Of a DNA stretch of 64,000 nt, positions 52,808 through 61,430 are shown piece after piece. The stretch's first letter is position 1; every line of letters starts with the position of its first letter. The DNA is from Micromonospora avicenniae (lineage in GTDB: Bacteria; Actinomycetota; Actinomycetes; Mycobacteriales; Micromonosporaceae): positions 372,001 to 436,000 of the forward strand of contig NZ_FTNF01000001.1 in NCBI RefSeq assembly GCF_900156065.1. Direction: 5' to 3'. A model generated the notes under the pieces. That model was not told the origin of the DNA. It saw only the letters and a list, made by a program, of their open reading frames with translations, and made no database searches. The translations under genes were made by a program, and so were the position numbers.

Positions 52808-54087
52808 GCGAGGGCCCGATGACCAGCACCGCCGAGCAGGTCGACCGGCTGTCGGCCTGGGAGGCCCGGGAGGCGCGCCTACACCGGGTACTCCCGTACG
52901 TCGGGCTGGCCGTCGGGGCGCTGCTCACCACGGCCGCGCCGGCACCGCTGGGCCTCCCACTCGCCCCGCACCTGCTCGTCGCCGCGATCGCCGCGTGCTG
53001 GATCGCCTGGTTCGTCAACCTGCACCCCGGTTGGGCAGCCCGCCGCACGCTGATGTTCGTCTACTACGTCGGGCTGCTCGTACTCAGCGCCGTGCTGGTG
53101 CTGATCAGTCCCTGGTACGGCTTCTTCAGCTGGGCCGGCTTCCTGCACTCGTTGTTGCTGCCCGGCATATGGCGGTTCGTCGGGGTGGCCCTCTCGGCTG
53201 TCCTGGCGGCCACCGCGCAGGGCGGCGGCATGCCGGCCTCCCTGTCGCACTTGCTGCTCTGGTGCGTGCTGGTGCTGTTCAACCTGGGCGCGGCCGGTGC
53301 GATGGTCTGGTTCAGCAGCATCGCCGAGCGGCAGCACGCCAACCGCAAGCGCCTCGTCGACGAGCTGGCCGAGACGAACCGCCGGTTGGCCGAGACGATG
53401 CGGGAGAACGAGGGCCTGCACGCCCAACTACTCACCCAGGCCCGCGAGGCCGGGGTCACCGACGAGCGGCAGCGGATGGCCCGGGAGATCCACGACACGC
53501 TGGCACAGGGCCTCACCGGCATCATCACCCAGCTGGAGGCGGCCGGGCAGGCCCGCGACCGGCGGACCGACTGGCAGCGGCACGTCGACACCGCGATCGG
53601 CCTGGCCCGAGAGAGCCTCAGCGAGGCGCGGCGTTCGGTGCAGGCGGTGCGCCCCGAGGCGCTGGAGTCCGCCCGGCTGCCCGACGCGCTCGGCGAGCTG
53701 ACCCGGCGGTGGTCGGCGATCAACGAGGTGCGCACCGAGGTGAGCATCACCGGCCACGCCCAGCCGCTGCATCCCGAGGTCGAGGTGACGCTGCTGCGCG
53801 CCGCGCAGGAGGCACTGGCGAACGTGGCCCGGCACGCGGCCGCGACCCGGGTCGGGCTGACCCTGTCGTACATGGCGGACGTGGTCACCCTGGACGTCCG
53901 GGACGACGGGATCGGCTTCGACCCGGACGCCCGACCCGCGCCTCGGCAGCCGGACGGCGGGTACGGCCTCACCGCGATGCGACAGCGGGTGACCGGGGTC
54001 GGCGGCGAGCTGACAGTCGAGTCCGAGCCGGGCGGCGGTACCGCCGTCTCGGCGTCCGTGCCCGCGCTTCCCGGAGGTGCCGGTTGA
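52804..54087 (+). CDS. NarL-type sensor histidine kinase
   Basis: 427 residues from GTG 52804 (ATG 52819 also possible). Five or so membrane helices (VLPYVGLAVGALLTTAAPAP to HLLLWCVLVLFNLGAAGAM), a linking coiled coil, HisKA_3 with His230 in MAREIHDTLAQGLTGIITQL, and HATPase with NVARHAAATRVG and DDGIGFDPDARP. It probably senses the compound exported by the ABC pair. Coupled to both neighbours by 4-nt overlaps. Confidence 0.92.
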   Translation: MSEGPMTSTAEQVDRLSAWEAREARLHRVLPYVGLAVGALLTTAAPAPLGLPLAPHLLVAAIAACWIAWFVNLHPGWAARRTLMFVYYVGLLVLSAVLVLISPWYGFFSWAGFLHSLLLPGIWRFVGVALSAVLAATAQGGGMPASLSHLLLWCVLVLFNLGAAGAMVWFSSIAERQHANRKRLVDELAETNRRLAETMRENEGLHAQLLTQAREAGVTDERQRMAREIHDTLAQGLTGIITQLEAAGQARDRRTDWQRHVDTAIGLARESLSEARRSVQAVRPEALESARLPDALGELTRRWSAINEVRTEVSITGHAQPLHPEVEVTLLRAAQEALANVARHAAATRVGLTLSYMADVVTLDVRDDGIGFDPDARPAPRQPDGGYGLTAMRQRVTGVGGELTVESEPGGGTAVSASVPALPGGAG

Positions 54088-54725
54088 CCGTCCCGGTACG
54101 ACTGCTCATCGTCGACGACCACCCGGTGGTGCGGGACGGGCTGCGCGGCATGTTCACCGGCGACCCGGGCTTCGAGGTGGTCGGCGAGGCCGGTGACGGC
54201 GCGGAGGCGCTCGCGCTGGCCGCCAACCTGACTCCGGACGTGGTGCTGATGGACCTGCGGATGCCCGGCATGGACGGGGTGACGGCGATCGGTCGGCTTG
54301 CCCGCTCCGGCAGCGCCGCCAAGGTCCTCGTGCTGACCACCTACGACACCGACGCCGACGTGCTGCCCGCGGTCGAGGCCGGCGCGACCGGCTACCTGCT
54401 CAAGGACGCACCCCGGGAAGAACTGGTCCGTGCGGTACGCGCGGCCGCCCGGGGCGAATCCGTGCTCTCACCCGCCGTGGCGGGTCGGCTGATGGGACGG
54501 CTACGGGCCCCGGCCGAGGAGCCGCTCAGCCAGCGCGAGCTGGAGGTGCTCACCCTGGTGGCCCGTGGCTCGTCCAATCGGGAGGCCGCGGCCCAGCTGT
54601 TCATCAGCGAGGCGACGGTCAAGACCCATCTGCTGCACGTCTACGCCAAGCTCGGCGTCAACGACCGGGCCGCCGCGGTGGCGGCCGCGTACGACCGGGG
54701 CCTGCTCACCCCCGGCGGTCGGTGA
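54084..54725 (+). CDS. NarL/LuxR-family response regulator
   Basis: 213 residues. TTG start (GGAGG 6 nt upstream), TTGA overlap with the kinase stop. Receiver: VRLLIVDDHPVVRDGLRGMF, Asp57 in VVLMDLRMPGMDG, YLLKDAPREELV; HTH: LSQRELEVLTLVARGSSNRE. Cognate regulator of the kinase, probably activating the ABC operon. Confidence 0.93.
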   Translation: MTVPVRLLIVDDHPVVRDGLRGMFTGDPGFEVVGEAGDGAEALALAANLTPDVVLMDLRMPGMDGVTAIGRLARSGSAAKVLVLTTYDTDADVLPAVEAGATGYLLKDAPREELVRAVRAAARGESVLSPAVAGRLMGRLRAPAEEPLSQRELEVLTLVARGSSNREAAAQLFISEATVKTHLLHVYAKLGVNDRAAAVAAAYDRGLLTPGGR

Positions 54726-54748
54726 GGCCACCGGGGCAGGATGGACGG

Positions 54749-55756
54749 GTGCGCGCGTCCCGGTTGATCTCCCTGGTACTGCTGCTACAGGCACGGGAGA
54801 CGATGACGGCGGCCGAGCTGGCCAGGGAACTGGAGGTCTCCGAGCGGACCGTCTACCGGGACGTGCTGGCGCTCTCGGCCGCCGGGGTGCCGGTCTACGC
54901 CGACCGGGGCCGGGCCGGCGGCTACCGCCTGCTCGGCGGCTACCGGACCCGGCTTACCGGGCTGACCCGGGGCGAGGCGGAGGCGCTCTTCCTCGCCGGG
55001 CTGCCCGGGCCGGCCGGCGACATGGGGCTCGCCGACGCGGTCGCGTCCGCCGAGCTGAAGCTGCTCGCCGCGCTCCCGGCGAGCCTGCGCGACGCACCCG
55101 CCCGCACCGGGCAGCGATTCCACCTGGACGTGCCGGGCTGGTTCCGGGAGGCCGGCCCACCGCCGTGGCTCACCGAGCTGGCGGGAGCCGTCTGGCAGGA
55201 CCGCACGGTCCGGCTGCGCTACCGGCGCGGCGACCGGGAGGTCGTCCGGCAGCTGGCCCCGTACGGCCTGGTGCTCAAGAGCGGCACCTGGTATCTGGTC
55301 GGCCGGGCCGGCGACGACCACCGGACGTACCGGGTCGATCGGGTCACCGACGTCGAGGTCGACACCGGGACGTTCGACCGGGACGAGAGCTTCGACCTGG
55401 CCGCGTACTGGCGGGAGCAGGCCGAGGCGTTCCTGCGGAGCATGCTCCGGGCCGAGGTAACCGTGCGGTTGAGCGCCGCCGGCCTGCGCGCGCTCCGGCA
55501 CCTCGTCGACGCTCCCTTCGTGTACGACGAGGCCGTCGCCGCCGCCGACGGCCCCGACGGGCAGGGCCGGGTGGTGCTGCGGCTGCCCGTCGAGTCCGTC
55601 GAGGTGGCGTACGCCCAACTGCTCGCACTCGGCCCGGAGGTGGAGGTGCTCGACCCGCCGGAGCTGCGCACCCGGATGGCCGGGGCCGCCGAGCAGATGA
55701 GCCGGCTCTACACCGATCCGGACCCGGCCCCGCCGAGCGCGGACGGTCGGCGGTAG
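54749..55756 (+). CDS. WYL-domain HTH regulator (YafY-type)
   Basis: 335 residues from the GTG at 54749 (GTG 54722, overlapping the preceding stop, adds nine). N-terminal HTH_11: LISLVLLLQARETMTAAELA, RELEVSERTVYRDVLALSAA. Middle WYL domain with VRLRYRRGDREVVRQLAPYG and LVLKSGTWYLVGRAG, then a C-terminal WCX domain. WYL domains sense nucleic acids or other ligands, often in stress regulation. Target unknown. Confidence 0.86.
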   Translation: MRASRLISLVLLLQARETMTAAELARELEVSERTVYRDVLALSAAGVPVYADRGRAGGYRLLGGYRTRLTGLTRGEAEALFLAGLPGPAGDMGLADAVASAELKLLAALPASLRDAPARTGQRFHLDVPGWFREAGPPPWLTELAGAVWQDRTVRLRYRRGDREVVRQLAPYGLVLKSGTWYLVGRAGDDHRTYRVDRVTDVEVDTGTFDRDESFDLAAYWREQAEAFLRSMLRAEVTVRLSAAGLRALRHLVDAPFVYDEAVAAADGPDGQGRVVLRLPVESVEVAYAQLLALGPEVEVLDPPELRTRMAGAAEQMSRLYTDPDPAPPSADGRR

Positions 55757-55805
55757 CCGGGGCGTCGCCGGTCGGCGTTAGCCGGGGACGTCGCCGTTCA
55801 GCCGG

Positions 55806-56720
55806 TCAGCGGTAGCCGGTGACGTCGGCGGGCCTGCCGGCGTCGACCACCTCACTGATGTAGCGGAAGGCGTCCGGCCGGCTGCCGTCGACGTCGGTGA
55901 AGCCGTACACCTGGGACAGCTCGCCGGCGGAGAGGGACCGGCCGCTCCAGCGGACCCTGTCCTCGTCAGCGGCCAGGGCGGCCACCGCGCGACCGACGAA
56001 CGCCGGCGTCTCCGAGATGAGGAAGTGCGGATCCTTGGCCGCCCCGTCGCGCCAGTTCTCCTCGGTGACCCCGAAGTGCTCAAGCATGGACTCCGAACGG
56101 ATCCAGCCGGGCGTGAGCGCGACAGCGGTGCCGCCGTGGGGCTTCAACTCGTGGGACCAGACGAAGGCGAGCCGGTTCACCGAGACCTTCGCCAGGTCGT
56201 AGAAGACCGAGAGCCGGTAGTTCTCGTCGTTGTACGCCTTCGTCCCGTCGCCGATCTCGACCACCAGCCCGCCGGGCCGGCGGATCAACAGTGGCAGCAC
56301 GAAGTGGCTGGTGATGATGTGGGTGTCGACGGCGAGCCGCAGCGTACGCAGACCGGTCTCCAGCGGCTGCTTCCAGACCGGCTCGTGCCAGGTGACGAAT
56401 GGGTCACCGCCCCAGATGTCGTTGACCAGCACGTCGAGGCGGCCCTGCTCGGCGTCGATCCGGGCGGCCAGGTCCCGCACCTGCTCGGGGACCAGATGGT
56501 CGACCACCACGGCGATGCCCTCGCCGCCGGCGGCGGTGACCAGTTCGGCGGTCTCCTCGATCGTCTCCGGGCGGTCCATCTCCGATCGGCCGGCCCTGCT
56601 GCTGCGACCGGTGGCGTAGACGGTGGCCCCGGCCGCGCCGAGCTGGACGGCGATCTGCCGGCCTGCTCCGCGGGTCGCCCCGGCCACGAGAGCGACCTTT
56701 CCTGTCAGCGGTTTCGTCAT
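55806..56720 (-). CDS. SDR-family oxidoreductase (atypical)
   Basis: 304 residues, longer than a classical SDR. The cofactor loop reads VAGATRGAGRQIAVQL (GATRGAG for TGxxxGIG) and the catalytic part YDLAKVSVNRLAF keeps Tyr and Lys. An insert near 100-160 (VNDIWGGDPFVTWHEPVWKQ) replaces the NNAG motif. Substrate unknown. Its 3' end and the following 50 bp carry three degenerate repeats shared with the end of the convergent WYL gene. Confidence 0.82.
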   Translation of the reverse strand: MTKPLTGKVALVAGATRGAGRQIAVQLGAAGATVYATGRSSRAGRSEMDRPETIEETAELVTAAGGEGIAVVVDHLVPEQVRDLAARIDAEQGRLDVLVNDIWGGDPFVTWHEPVWKQPLETGLRTLRLAVDTHIITSHFVLPLLIRRPGGLVVEIGDGTKAYNDENYRLSVFYDLAKVSVNRLAFVWSHELKPHGGTAVALTPGWIRSESMLEHFGVTEENWRDGAAKDPHFLISETPAFVGRAVAALAADEDRVRWSGRSLSAGELSQVYGFTDVDGSRPDAFRYISEVVDAGRPADVTGYR

Positions 56721-56729
56721 ACGGCGAGA

Positions 56730-56749
56730 CTGTCACCGATACCTGACAG
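56730..56749. promoter_or_regulatory. Inverted repeat in the divergent SDR/nucleotidyltransferase promoter
   Basis: CTGTCA-N8-TGACAG, perfect 6-bp arms, 10 bp before the SDR start. Candidate operator; the binding protein is unknown (the nearby WYL regulator is one guess). Confidence 0.42.
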
Positions 56750-56795
56750 CAAAAGTCCGGTTTTCCGATCGGCTGCCGTCCGTCATGATCCCCGC

Positions 56796-57476
56796 ATGCA
56801 CCTGCTGCTCTCCGGCATCGTCGGCTCGGTCGCGTACGGGCTGGCCGGGCCGGGCTCGGACACCGACCGGATCGGGATCTTCGCCGCGCCCACTGTCGCC
56901 TTCCACGGCCTGCACCCGCCGCGCGATTCGGTGGTCACCACCGATCCCGACGTGACGCTGCACGAGGCCCGGAAGTGGTGCCGCCTCGCCCTGAGCGCCA
57001 ACCCGACCGCCACCGAGCTGGCCTGGCTGCCCGAGGAGTGCTACGAGACGCGTACCGGGTTCGGCGAGCGGCTCGTCTCCATCCGGTCGGCGTTCCTCAG
57101 CGCGCCCCGGGTCCGCGACGCCTACCTCGGGTACGCGTCCCAGCAGTTCCGGAAGTTGGAGGCACGCGGCGACGGCACGTCCTCCGCCGAGGTGCGCCGC
57201 AGGACCGCCAAGCACGCCCGCCACCTGGCCCGGCTGGTGCACCAGGGGCGGAAGCTCTACGCGAGCGGCGTGCTGGAGATCCGGCTCGAGGACCCGCAGT
57301 GGTTCCGGACGTTCGGTGAACGGGTCGCCGGTGGCGAGCTGGACGCGGCCCGGGCGCTGCTCGCCGAGGCCGAGCAGGACTTCGCCCGCGTCCGCACCCC
57401 GCTGCCGGACCGTCCCGACGAGGCGACCGTGGAGCGTTGGCTGCTCGACGTCCGCGCCGCCCACCTGCCGCGCTGA
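56796..57476 (+). CDS. Predicted nucleotidyltransferase (MNT/YcgL-type)
   Basis: 226 residues. GSVAYGLAGPGSDTDRIGIF near the start is the pol-beta GS-x(n)-DxD motif. HEARKWCRLALSANPTATEL and VRRRTAKHARHLARLVHQGR follow as in the COG3541 family. It may modify a nucleic acid or a protein by nucleotide transfer; no HEPN partner is seen next to it. CATGAT ends 6 nt before the ATG. Confidence 0.8.
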   Translation: MHLLLSGIVGSVAYGLAGPGSDTDRIGIFAAPTVAFHGLHPPRDSVVTTDPDVTLHEARKWCRLALSANPTATELAWLPEECYETRTGFGERLVSIRSAFLSAPRVRDAYLGYASQQFRKLEARGDGTSSAEVRRRTAKHARHLARLVHQGRKLYASGVLEIRLEDPQWFRTFGERVAGGELDAARALLAEAEQDFARVRTPLPDRPDEATVERWLLDVRAAHLPR

Positions 57477-57493
57477 CGCCACGGCGTGCCGGG

Positions 57494-57943
57494 TCACTGC
57501 ACGTCGAACTCGTTGCCCTCGGGGTCGGCCATGGTGGTGTGCCGGCTGCCGTACTCGTCGACCTCGCGCAGCACTGTCGCACCGAGCGCGGTCAGCCGTT
57601 TCACCGTCACCTCACGGTCGGCCGGGCCGGCGTGCAGGTCGATGTGCAGCCGGTTCTTCGTCTGCTTGGGCTCCGGCACGGCCTGGAACAACAGCCGGCG
57701 GCCGAGCCCGGTGCCGCTGGCCGGGTCGACCGGGTCGTCCGGGTGGCGCACGGCGGCGAGCTGACGAAAGGCACGCCGTCCGTCGATCTCGACGTACGTC
57801 TCGGGGCCTATCGCACCGGTCTCGACCAACCGGTCGACGAGGACGCTGTTGTCCTCCAGTTCGTAGTCGAGCGCCGCCGCCCAGAACCGGGCCAGCGCGA
57901 TCGGGTCCGCGCAGTCGATGACGAGCTTCCAGTTCAGGGCCAT
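57494..57943 (-). CDS. VOC-family protein
   Basis: 149 residues from the ATG at 57943 (GGAGG upstream). VOC repeats KLVIDCADPIALARFWAAAL and NRLHIDLHAGPADREVTVKR; ends MADPEGNEFDVQ. It looks like a small-molecule-binding or lyase-type VOC; substrate unknown. Divergent from a CGNR regulator with a shared perfect operator, so it is probably the regulator's target. Confidence 0.86.
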   Translation of the reverse strand: MALNWKLVIDCADPIALARFWAAALDYELEDNSVLVDRLVETGAIGPETYVEIDGRRAFRQLAAVRHPDDPVDPASGTGLGRRLLFQAVPEPKQTKNRLHIDLHAGPADREVTVKRLTALGATVLREVDEYGSRHTTMADPEGNEFDVQ

Positions 57944-57987
57944 CGCGTCCGCACCTCCGCTCGGCGACCCGCCCAGCGCGGATCGTC

Positions 57988-58014
57988 CACGTAACCCTTT
58001 ATAGTGGTTACGTG
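57988..58014. promoter_or_regulatory. Perfect 27-bp operator dyad between VOC and CGNR genes
   Basis: CACGTAACC-N9-GGTTACGTG, 9-bp perfect arms. The centre holds the plus-strand -10 TATAGT (58000-58005) and a minus-strand TATAAA (57998-58003); the right arm ends on the CGNR GTG. One protein bound here would block both promoters. Confidence 0.8.
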
Positions 58015-58641
58015 ACGGACGACACAAGCGGACTCACCCTCGTCTCCTGGAACGGCACCCGCTACCGCTTCGACCCGGGTGCGCTCTGCCTGGAGTTCCT
58101 CACGACCGGCGGGCCCGGCCCGGTGGGCCGCCGCTACGAGGCCCTGCACCTCCCCGGCGACCTGGCCGGCTGGCTCGCGCTGTCCCGGCTTCGCCTCGAC
58201 CCCGACCGGCTGGAGATCGACCCCGAGGAGCTGAGCACGGCCCGCCGGCTACGGGACGCGCTGTGGCGCCTGGTGTGCGCGCGTACCGGCGGCGGGCCAC
58301 CGACCGACGACCCCGCCGACTTCGCCGCCACCCCCGCCGACCTGGCCACGCTCAACCAGGTCGCGGCCGGGGCGCCCCTCGCCCCCGAACTGACCGCCGG
58401 AGGGTCCCGGCAGTGGTCGCTCCCGGCGCGGGGCGGGCAGGCCCTCGCCACCATCGCCCGGGACGCGATCGACCTCTTCACCGGCCCGCACGCCGGGCGG
58501 ATCCGCGAGTGCGGCGCCCACAACTGCTACCTCGTCTTCGTGGACACCTCGCGCCCCGGCCAGCGTCGCTGGTGCTCGATGGAACGCTGCGGCAACCGCC
58601 ACAAGGTCAGGTCACTGCGCGCCCGCCGCGCCGCCGACTGA
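58012..58641 (+). CDS. CGNR zinc-finger (ABATE-type) regulator
   Basis: 209 residues, GTG start, leaderless (TATAGT ends 6 nt upstream). ABATE-type domain: FDPGALCLEFLTTGGPGPVG, LRLDPDRLEIDPEELSTARR. Zinc finger: IRECGAHNCYLVFVDTSRPG, RWCSMERCGNRHKVRSLRAR, the exact CGNR signature. Its likely operator overlaps its own start codon, so it should be autorepressed and control the divergent VOC gene. Confidence 0.87.
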   Translation: MTDDTSGLTLVSWNGTRYRFDPGALCLEFLTTGGPGPVGRRYEALHLPGDLAGWLALSRLRLDPDRLEIDPEELSTARRLRDALWRLVCARTGGGPPTDDPADFAATPADLATLNQVAAGAPLAPELTAGGSRQWSLPARGGQALATIARDAIDLFTGPHAGRIRECGAHNCYLVFVDTSRPGQRRWCSMERCGNRHKVRSLRARRAAD

Positions 58642-58658
58642 ACGCCCGAAGGACCAGG

Positions 58659-59396
58659 TCAGTCGACGAGCCGGATGCGTACGCGCCGGTTCGCCCGGCC
58701 CTTGCTCTCCACCTTGACCACTTGCACCTTCCCGATGTGCCCGGTGGAGGCGACGTGGGTGCCGCCGTCGGCCTGCACGTCCAACCCGACGATGTCCACG
58801 ATCCGCACCTCCTGCTCGTCCGGCGGAATGAGGTTGGACTGGGTACGGATGATGTCCGGCAGCGCCAGCGCCTCCACCCGGGGCAGCACCCGGACGACCA
58901 CCGACCGGTCGGCGGCCACCTCGGCGTTGACCAGTTCCTCGATCCGCGCCTTGAAGTCCGCCGGCACCTCGGGAAGGTTGAAGTCCATCCGGGCCTCGCC
59001 GGGTTCCATGTTGCCGCCGGTGACCAGCGCGCCGAAGTCTCGGAACACCACACCGCAGAGCACGTGCAGGCCGGAGTGGGTGCGCATCAGCCGGGTACGC
59101 CGCTCGTCCTCCACCGCGCCGGTGACCGTGCTGCCCACCGGCGGCAGCGGATCACCCTCGGCGGGGATCAGCCAGAGGTCGTCGCCCTTGCGGGTCCCGA
59201 CGATCCGGGTCTGTACGCCCTGCCAGAGCAGCACTCCGTGGTCGGGCGGCTGACCACCTCCGCCGGGGTAGAAGGCCGAGCGGTCGAGCACGATGCCCTG
59301 CTCCGGGTCGGCGTGCAGCACCGTGCACTCCCACTCGCGCAGGGTCGGGTCGGCGAGGTCCAGCCGGTGCGTCCGGCCGTGATGTGTGACACCCAT
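58659..59396 (-). CDS. Alanyl-tRNA editing protein (AlaX-like)
   Basis: 245 residues. The N-terminal part resembles the AlaRS beta-barrel (LDRSAFYPGGGGQPPDHGVL). The SAD editing site has RTHSGLHVLCGVV (HxxxH) and DGGTHVASTGHIG, where the usual Cys before GGTH is Asp. It should deacylate Ser- or Gly-tRNA(Ala). TAACCT ends 8 nt before the ATG. Confidence 0.87.
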   Translation of the reverse strand: MGVTHHGRTHRLDLADPTLREWECTVLHADPEQGIVLDRSAFYPGGGGQPPDHGVLLWQGVQTRIVGTRKGDDLWLIPAEGDPLPPVGSTVTGAVEDERRTRLMRTHSGLHVLCGVVFRDFGALVTGGNMEPGEARMDFNLPEVPADFKARIEELVNAEVAADRSVVVRVLPRVEALALPDIIRTQSNLIPPDEQEVRIVDIVGLDVQADGGTHVASTGHIGKVQVVKVESKGRANRRVRIRLVD

Positions 59397-59407
59397 GCCA
59401 GGGCAGG

Positions 59408-60295
59408 TTACCCGTTGAGAAAGCCGGAGATCCGCTCACGCAGATCGGCGCGTTCGGTCCAGAGAATGTTCGGCCGGTCGTACACGTGCAGGGTGGCCTG
59501 CGGGAGCGCGGCCGCGAGCTGCTCGGCGACCTCCACCGGGTGCAGGTCGTCGCCTGCGCAGGCGATCACCAACGCGGGCGCGGCGACCGCCGACAGGACC
59601 GCAGCGTCAGGCAGGGCGACCTGCTCCGGGAGGCTCGCCAGCCCGGGAGCGAGCCCGTCGCGGAGCAGCTGGTCCAGCCGCTGACGCAGGTACGCCCACC
59701 CGGCAGGCGTGTTACGGATCGCGGCCGGCAGCTCGACGCTGACCGCCTCCGCGACCGCCGAGGCGTCCCCGCTCTCGACCGCGTCGAGCAACGCGGTGAG
59801 CCGCTGCCGGGCCACCTCGCCGCGCGGACGGTCGAGCACGGCGGGCAGGAAGAACACCAGCCGCTCGAAGCGCTCCGGGCTCTGCGAGAGCAACCGGCAG
59901 AGCGCGCCGGCGCCGAGGCTGGCACCGAAGGCGCGGGTGGCGCCACTGAGATCGGCGATCGCCCGGACGTCCCGGGCCAGGTCGGCGTAACTCCACGTCC
60001 CGGGCGGCGCGTCCGAACGGCCGTGCCCGCGGAACTGGAAGAAGACCTTGCGGCCGGTGACTCCGCTGCCGAACGGCCTGGTGGTGGCGATGCCGTTGCC
60101 CAGCCCGTGCGCGAACACGGTGACCGGATCACCGGCGCCGGTGACCAGCCGCTCCAGCCGTACGCCGTGCGGCGTGGCGACCAGTTCGGTGTCCGGTTCG
60201 GGCAGGGCGGGACGGCCGGTCCGCGGAGCACCGGGACCGGGGCCCCACGTGCGCGGGCCGCCGTCCGGTGGCGGGGGCCAGCGGAAACCTCTCAC
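59408..60295 (-). CDS. Alpha/beta-fold hydrolase, possibly lacking the catalytic His
   Basis: 295 residues. Pro/Gly-rich N-terminus, then TVFAHGLGNGIATTR, FFQFRGHGRSDAPPG, nucleophile FGASLGAGALC and an Asp in ACAGDDLHPVE. Where the C-terminal His is expected the sequence reads VYDRPNILWTERADL. It may be a non-classical hydrolase or a binding protein. GTG start overlaps the DUF2516 stop (GTGA). Confidence 0.8.
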   Translation of the reverse strand: MRGFRWPPPPDGGPRTWGPGPGAPRTGRPALPEPDTELVATPHGVRLERLVTGAGDPVTVFAHGLGNGIATTRPFGSGVTGRKVFFQFRGHGRSDAPPGTWSYADLARDVRAIADLSGATRAFGASLGAGALCRLLSQSPERFERLVFFLPAVLDRPRGEVARQRLTALLDAVESGDASAVAEAVSVELPAAIRNTPAGWAYLRQRLDQLLRDGLAPGLASLPEQVALPDAAVLSAVAAPALVIACAGDDLHPVEVAEQLAAALPQATLHVYDRPNILWTERADLRERISGFLNG

Positions 60296-60606
60296 CAAGA
60301 CCCTCTGCCGTCGCTGATGTCACGCAGCCCGCCCCGTACGTCGAGCAGGTAGATGAGCGCGGCCGCGATGCCGATCAGTCCGAAGAGGCTGATCGGACCG
60401 AAGCCGAGCAGGGTGAGCACCAGACAGACCGCCAGGATCGCGATCCAGCCGCCCTTGGGCAGCGTGCCGATGGCGTTGAAGGCGTCGGACCGCTGGGTGA
60501 TGGCGTGCACCAGGGCGACGCCTTGAATGATCAGCGCGAAGACGAGCAGAACGAGCTCGATCACGGTGCGGACTTCGAAGGCGAAGATCGGCGCGGCGTA
60601 GGCCAT
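60292..60606 (-). CDS. DUF2516 membrane protein
   Basis: 104 residues with three hydrophobic helices (VIELVLLVFALIIQGVALVH, GGWIAILAVCLVLTLLGFGP, LFGLIGIAAALIYLLDVRGG). Function unknown. Follows an HbhA-like gene as Rv0476 does in M. tuberculosis (from memory). Its own promoter is likely: TAAGCT ends 7 nt before the ATG. Confidence 0.87.
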   Translation of the reverse strand: MAYAAPIFAFEVRTVIELVLLVFALIIQGVALVHAITQRSDAFNAIGTLPKGGWIAILAVCLVLTLLGFGPISLFGLIGIAAALIYLLDVRGGLRDISDGRGSW

Positions 60607-60677
60607 GACGGCAAGCTTATGTCGGCGACCCCGGATACGTCCGACAAGGACGCCTCCGGGGTCGCCGGCGCAGTGGA

Positions 60678-61430
60678 TTACTCGGCGGCCGGGCGGGTCC
60701 GCTTGGTGGCCCGGGGCAGCTTCGCCGACGGCGTCTCGGCCGGCTTCGCCGCCTTGGTGGCCCGGGGCTTCCTGACCGGAGCGCCCTTGGCCTCGGTCTC
60801 GACGGCGGCCGGCTCACCCTCGACGATCTTCGCCACGTCGGCCGGGCTGGGCACCTCGGCCGGGGCGGTGACCTCGGTGGAGTTCGCCTCGGCGGGCCTT
60901 GCGGCGACCCGGGCCGGCTCGGTGTCGGACTCGGTCGCCTCGATGTCGGCGTTGACCGTCTCGGCGGCCTCCAGCACGCCGGCGCCTACCACGCGCTCAC
61001 CTCGGGCGACCAGCGCGCCGTACGCGGCGAGCGCCCGCTCCTGCGCGACCTGCGCGCCGGCCAGGACGGCTGCCGCGTTGCGGGTGGCCGCCGCACGCAG
61101 CTTGTCCGGGTCGACCGCCGCACGCAGCTTCTCCAGGTCGGCCACCGCACGCAGCTTCTCCAGGTCGGCCACCTCACGCAGCCGGTTCAGGTCGAGGTCG
61201 CCCGCGGCGGCCTTCTCCCGGAGGGCGCTGGCGGTACGCAGCGTCTCGTTGGCTTTCTCGCGCAGCTCGAACCCGGTGACGACGGCCTTGCCGCCGAGAT
61301 CGGCGACGACCCGGGTGCCGAGGTCGCTCACCACGGTGGGCAGCTTGCGCAGGTGCTGGAGCGCCAGCTCGCCCGCACCGGCGGCGGCGTAGATCGGGGC
61401 CGGAATGCGGTTGGTCTTCGGCTCTGTCAT
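60678..61430 (-). CDS. Heparin-binding hemagglutinin-like (HbhA-type) protein
   Basis: 250 residues: a short apolar N-terminus (IPAPIYAAAGAGELALQHL), a long helical coiled coil (residues ~50-150) with the repeat DLEKLRAVADLEKLRAAVD, and a Lys/Ala/Pro-rich C-terminal tail (PVRKPRATKAAKPAE). The plan matches mycobacterial HbhA, a surface/lipid-droplet protein with a basic tail. Adhesion is not implied in a soil organism; envelope or storage-lipid roles are as likely. ATGA overlap with the XRE gene. Confidence 0.82.
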   Translation of the reverse strand: MTEPKTNRIPAPIYAAAGAGELALQHLRKLPTVVSDLGTRVVADLGGKAVVTGFELREKANETLRTASALREKAAAGDLDLNRLREVADLEKLRAVADLEKLRAAVDPDKLRAAATRNAAAVLAGAQVAQERALAAYGALVARGERVVGAGVLEAAETVNADIEATESDTEPARVAARPAEANSTEVTAPAEVPSPADVAKIVEGEPAAVETEAKGAPVRKPRATKAAKPAETPSAKLPRATKRTRPAAE

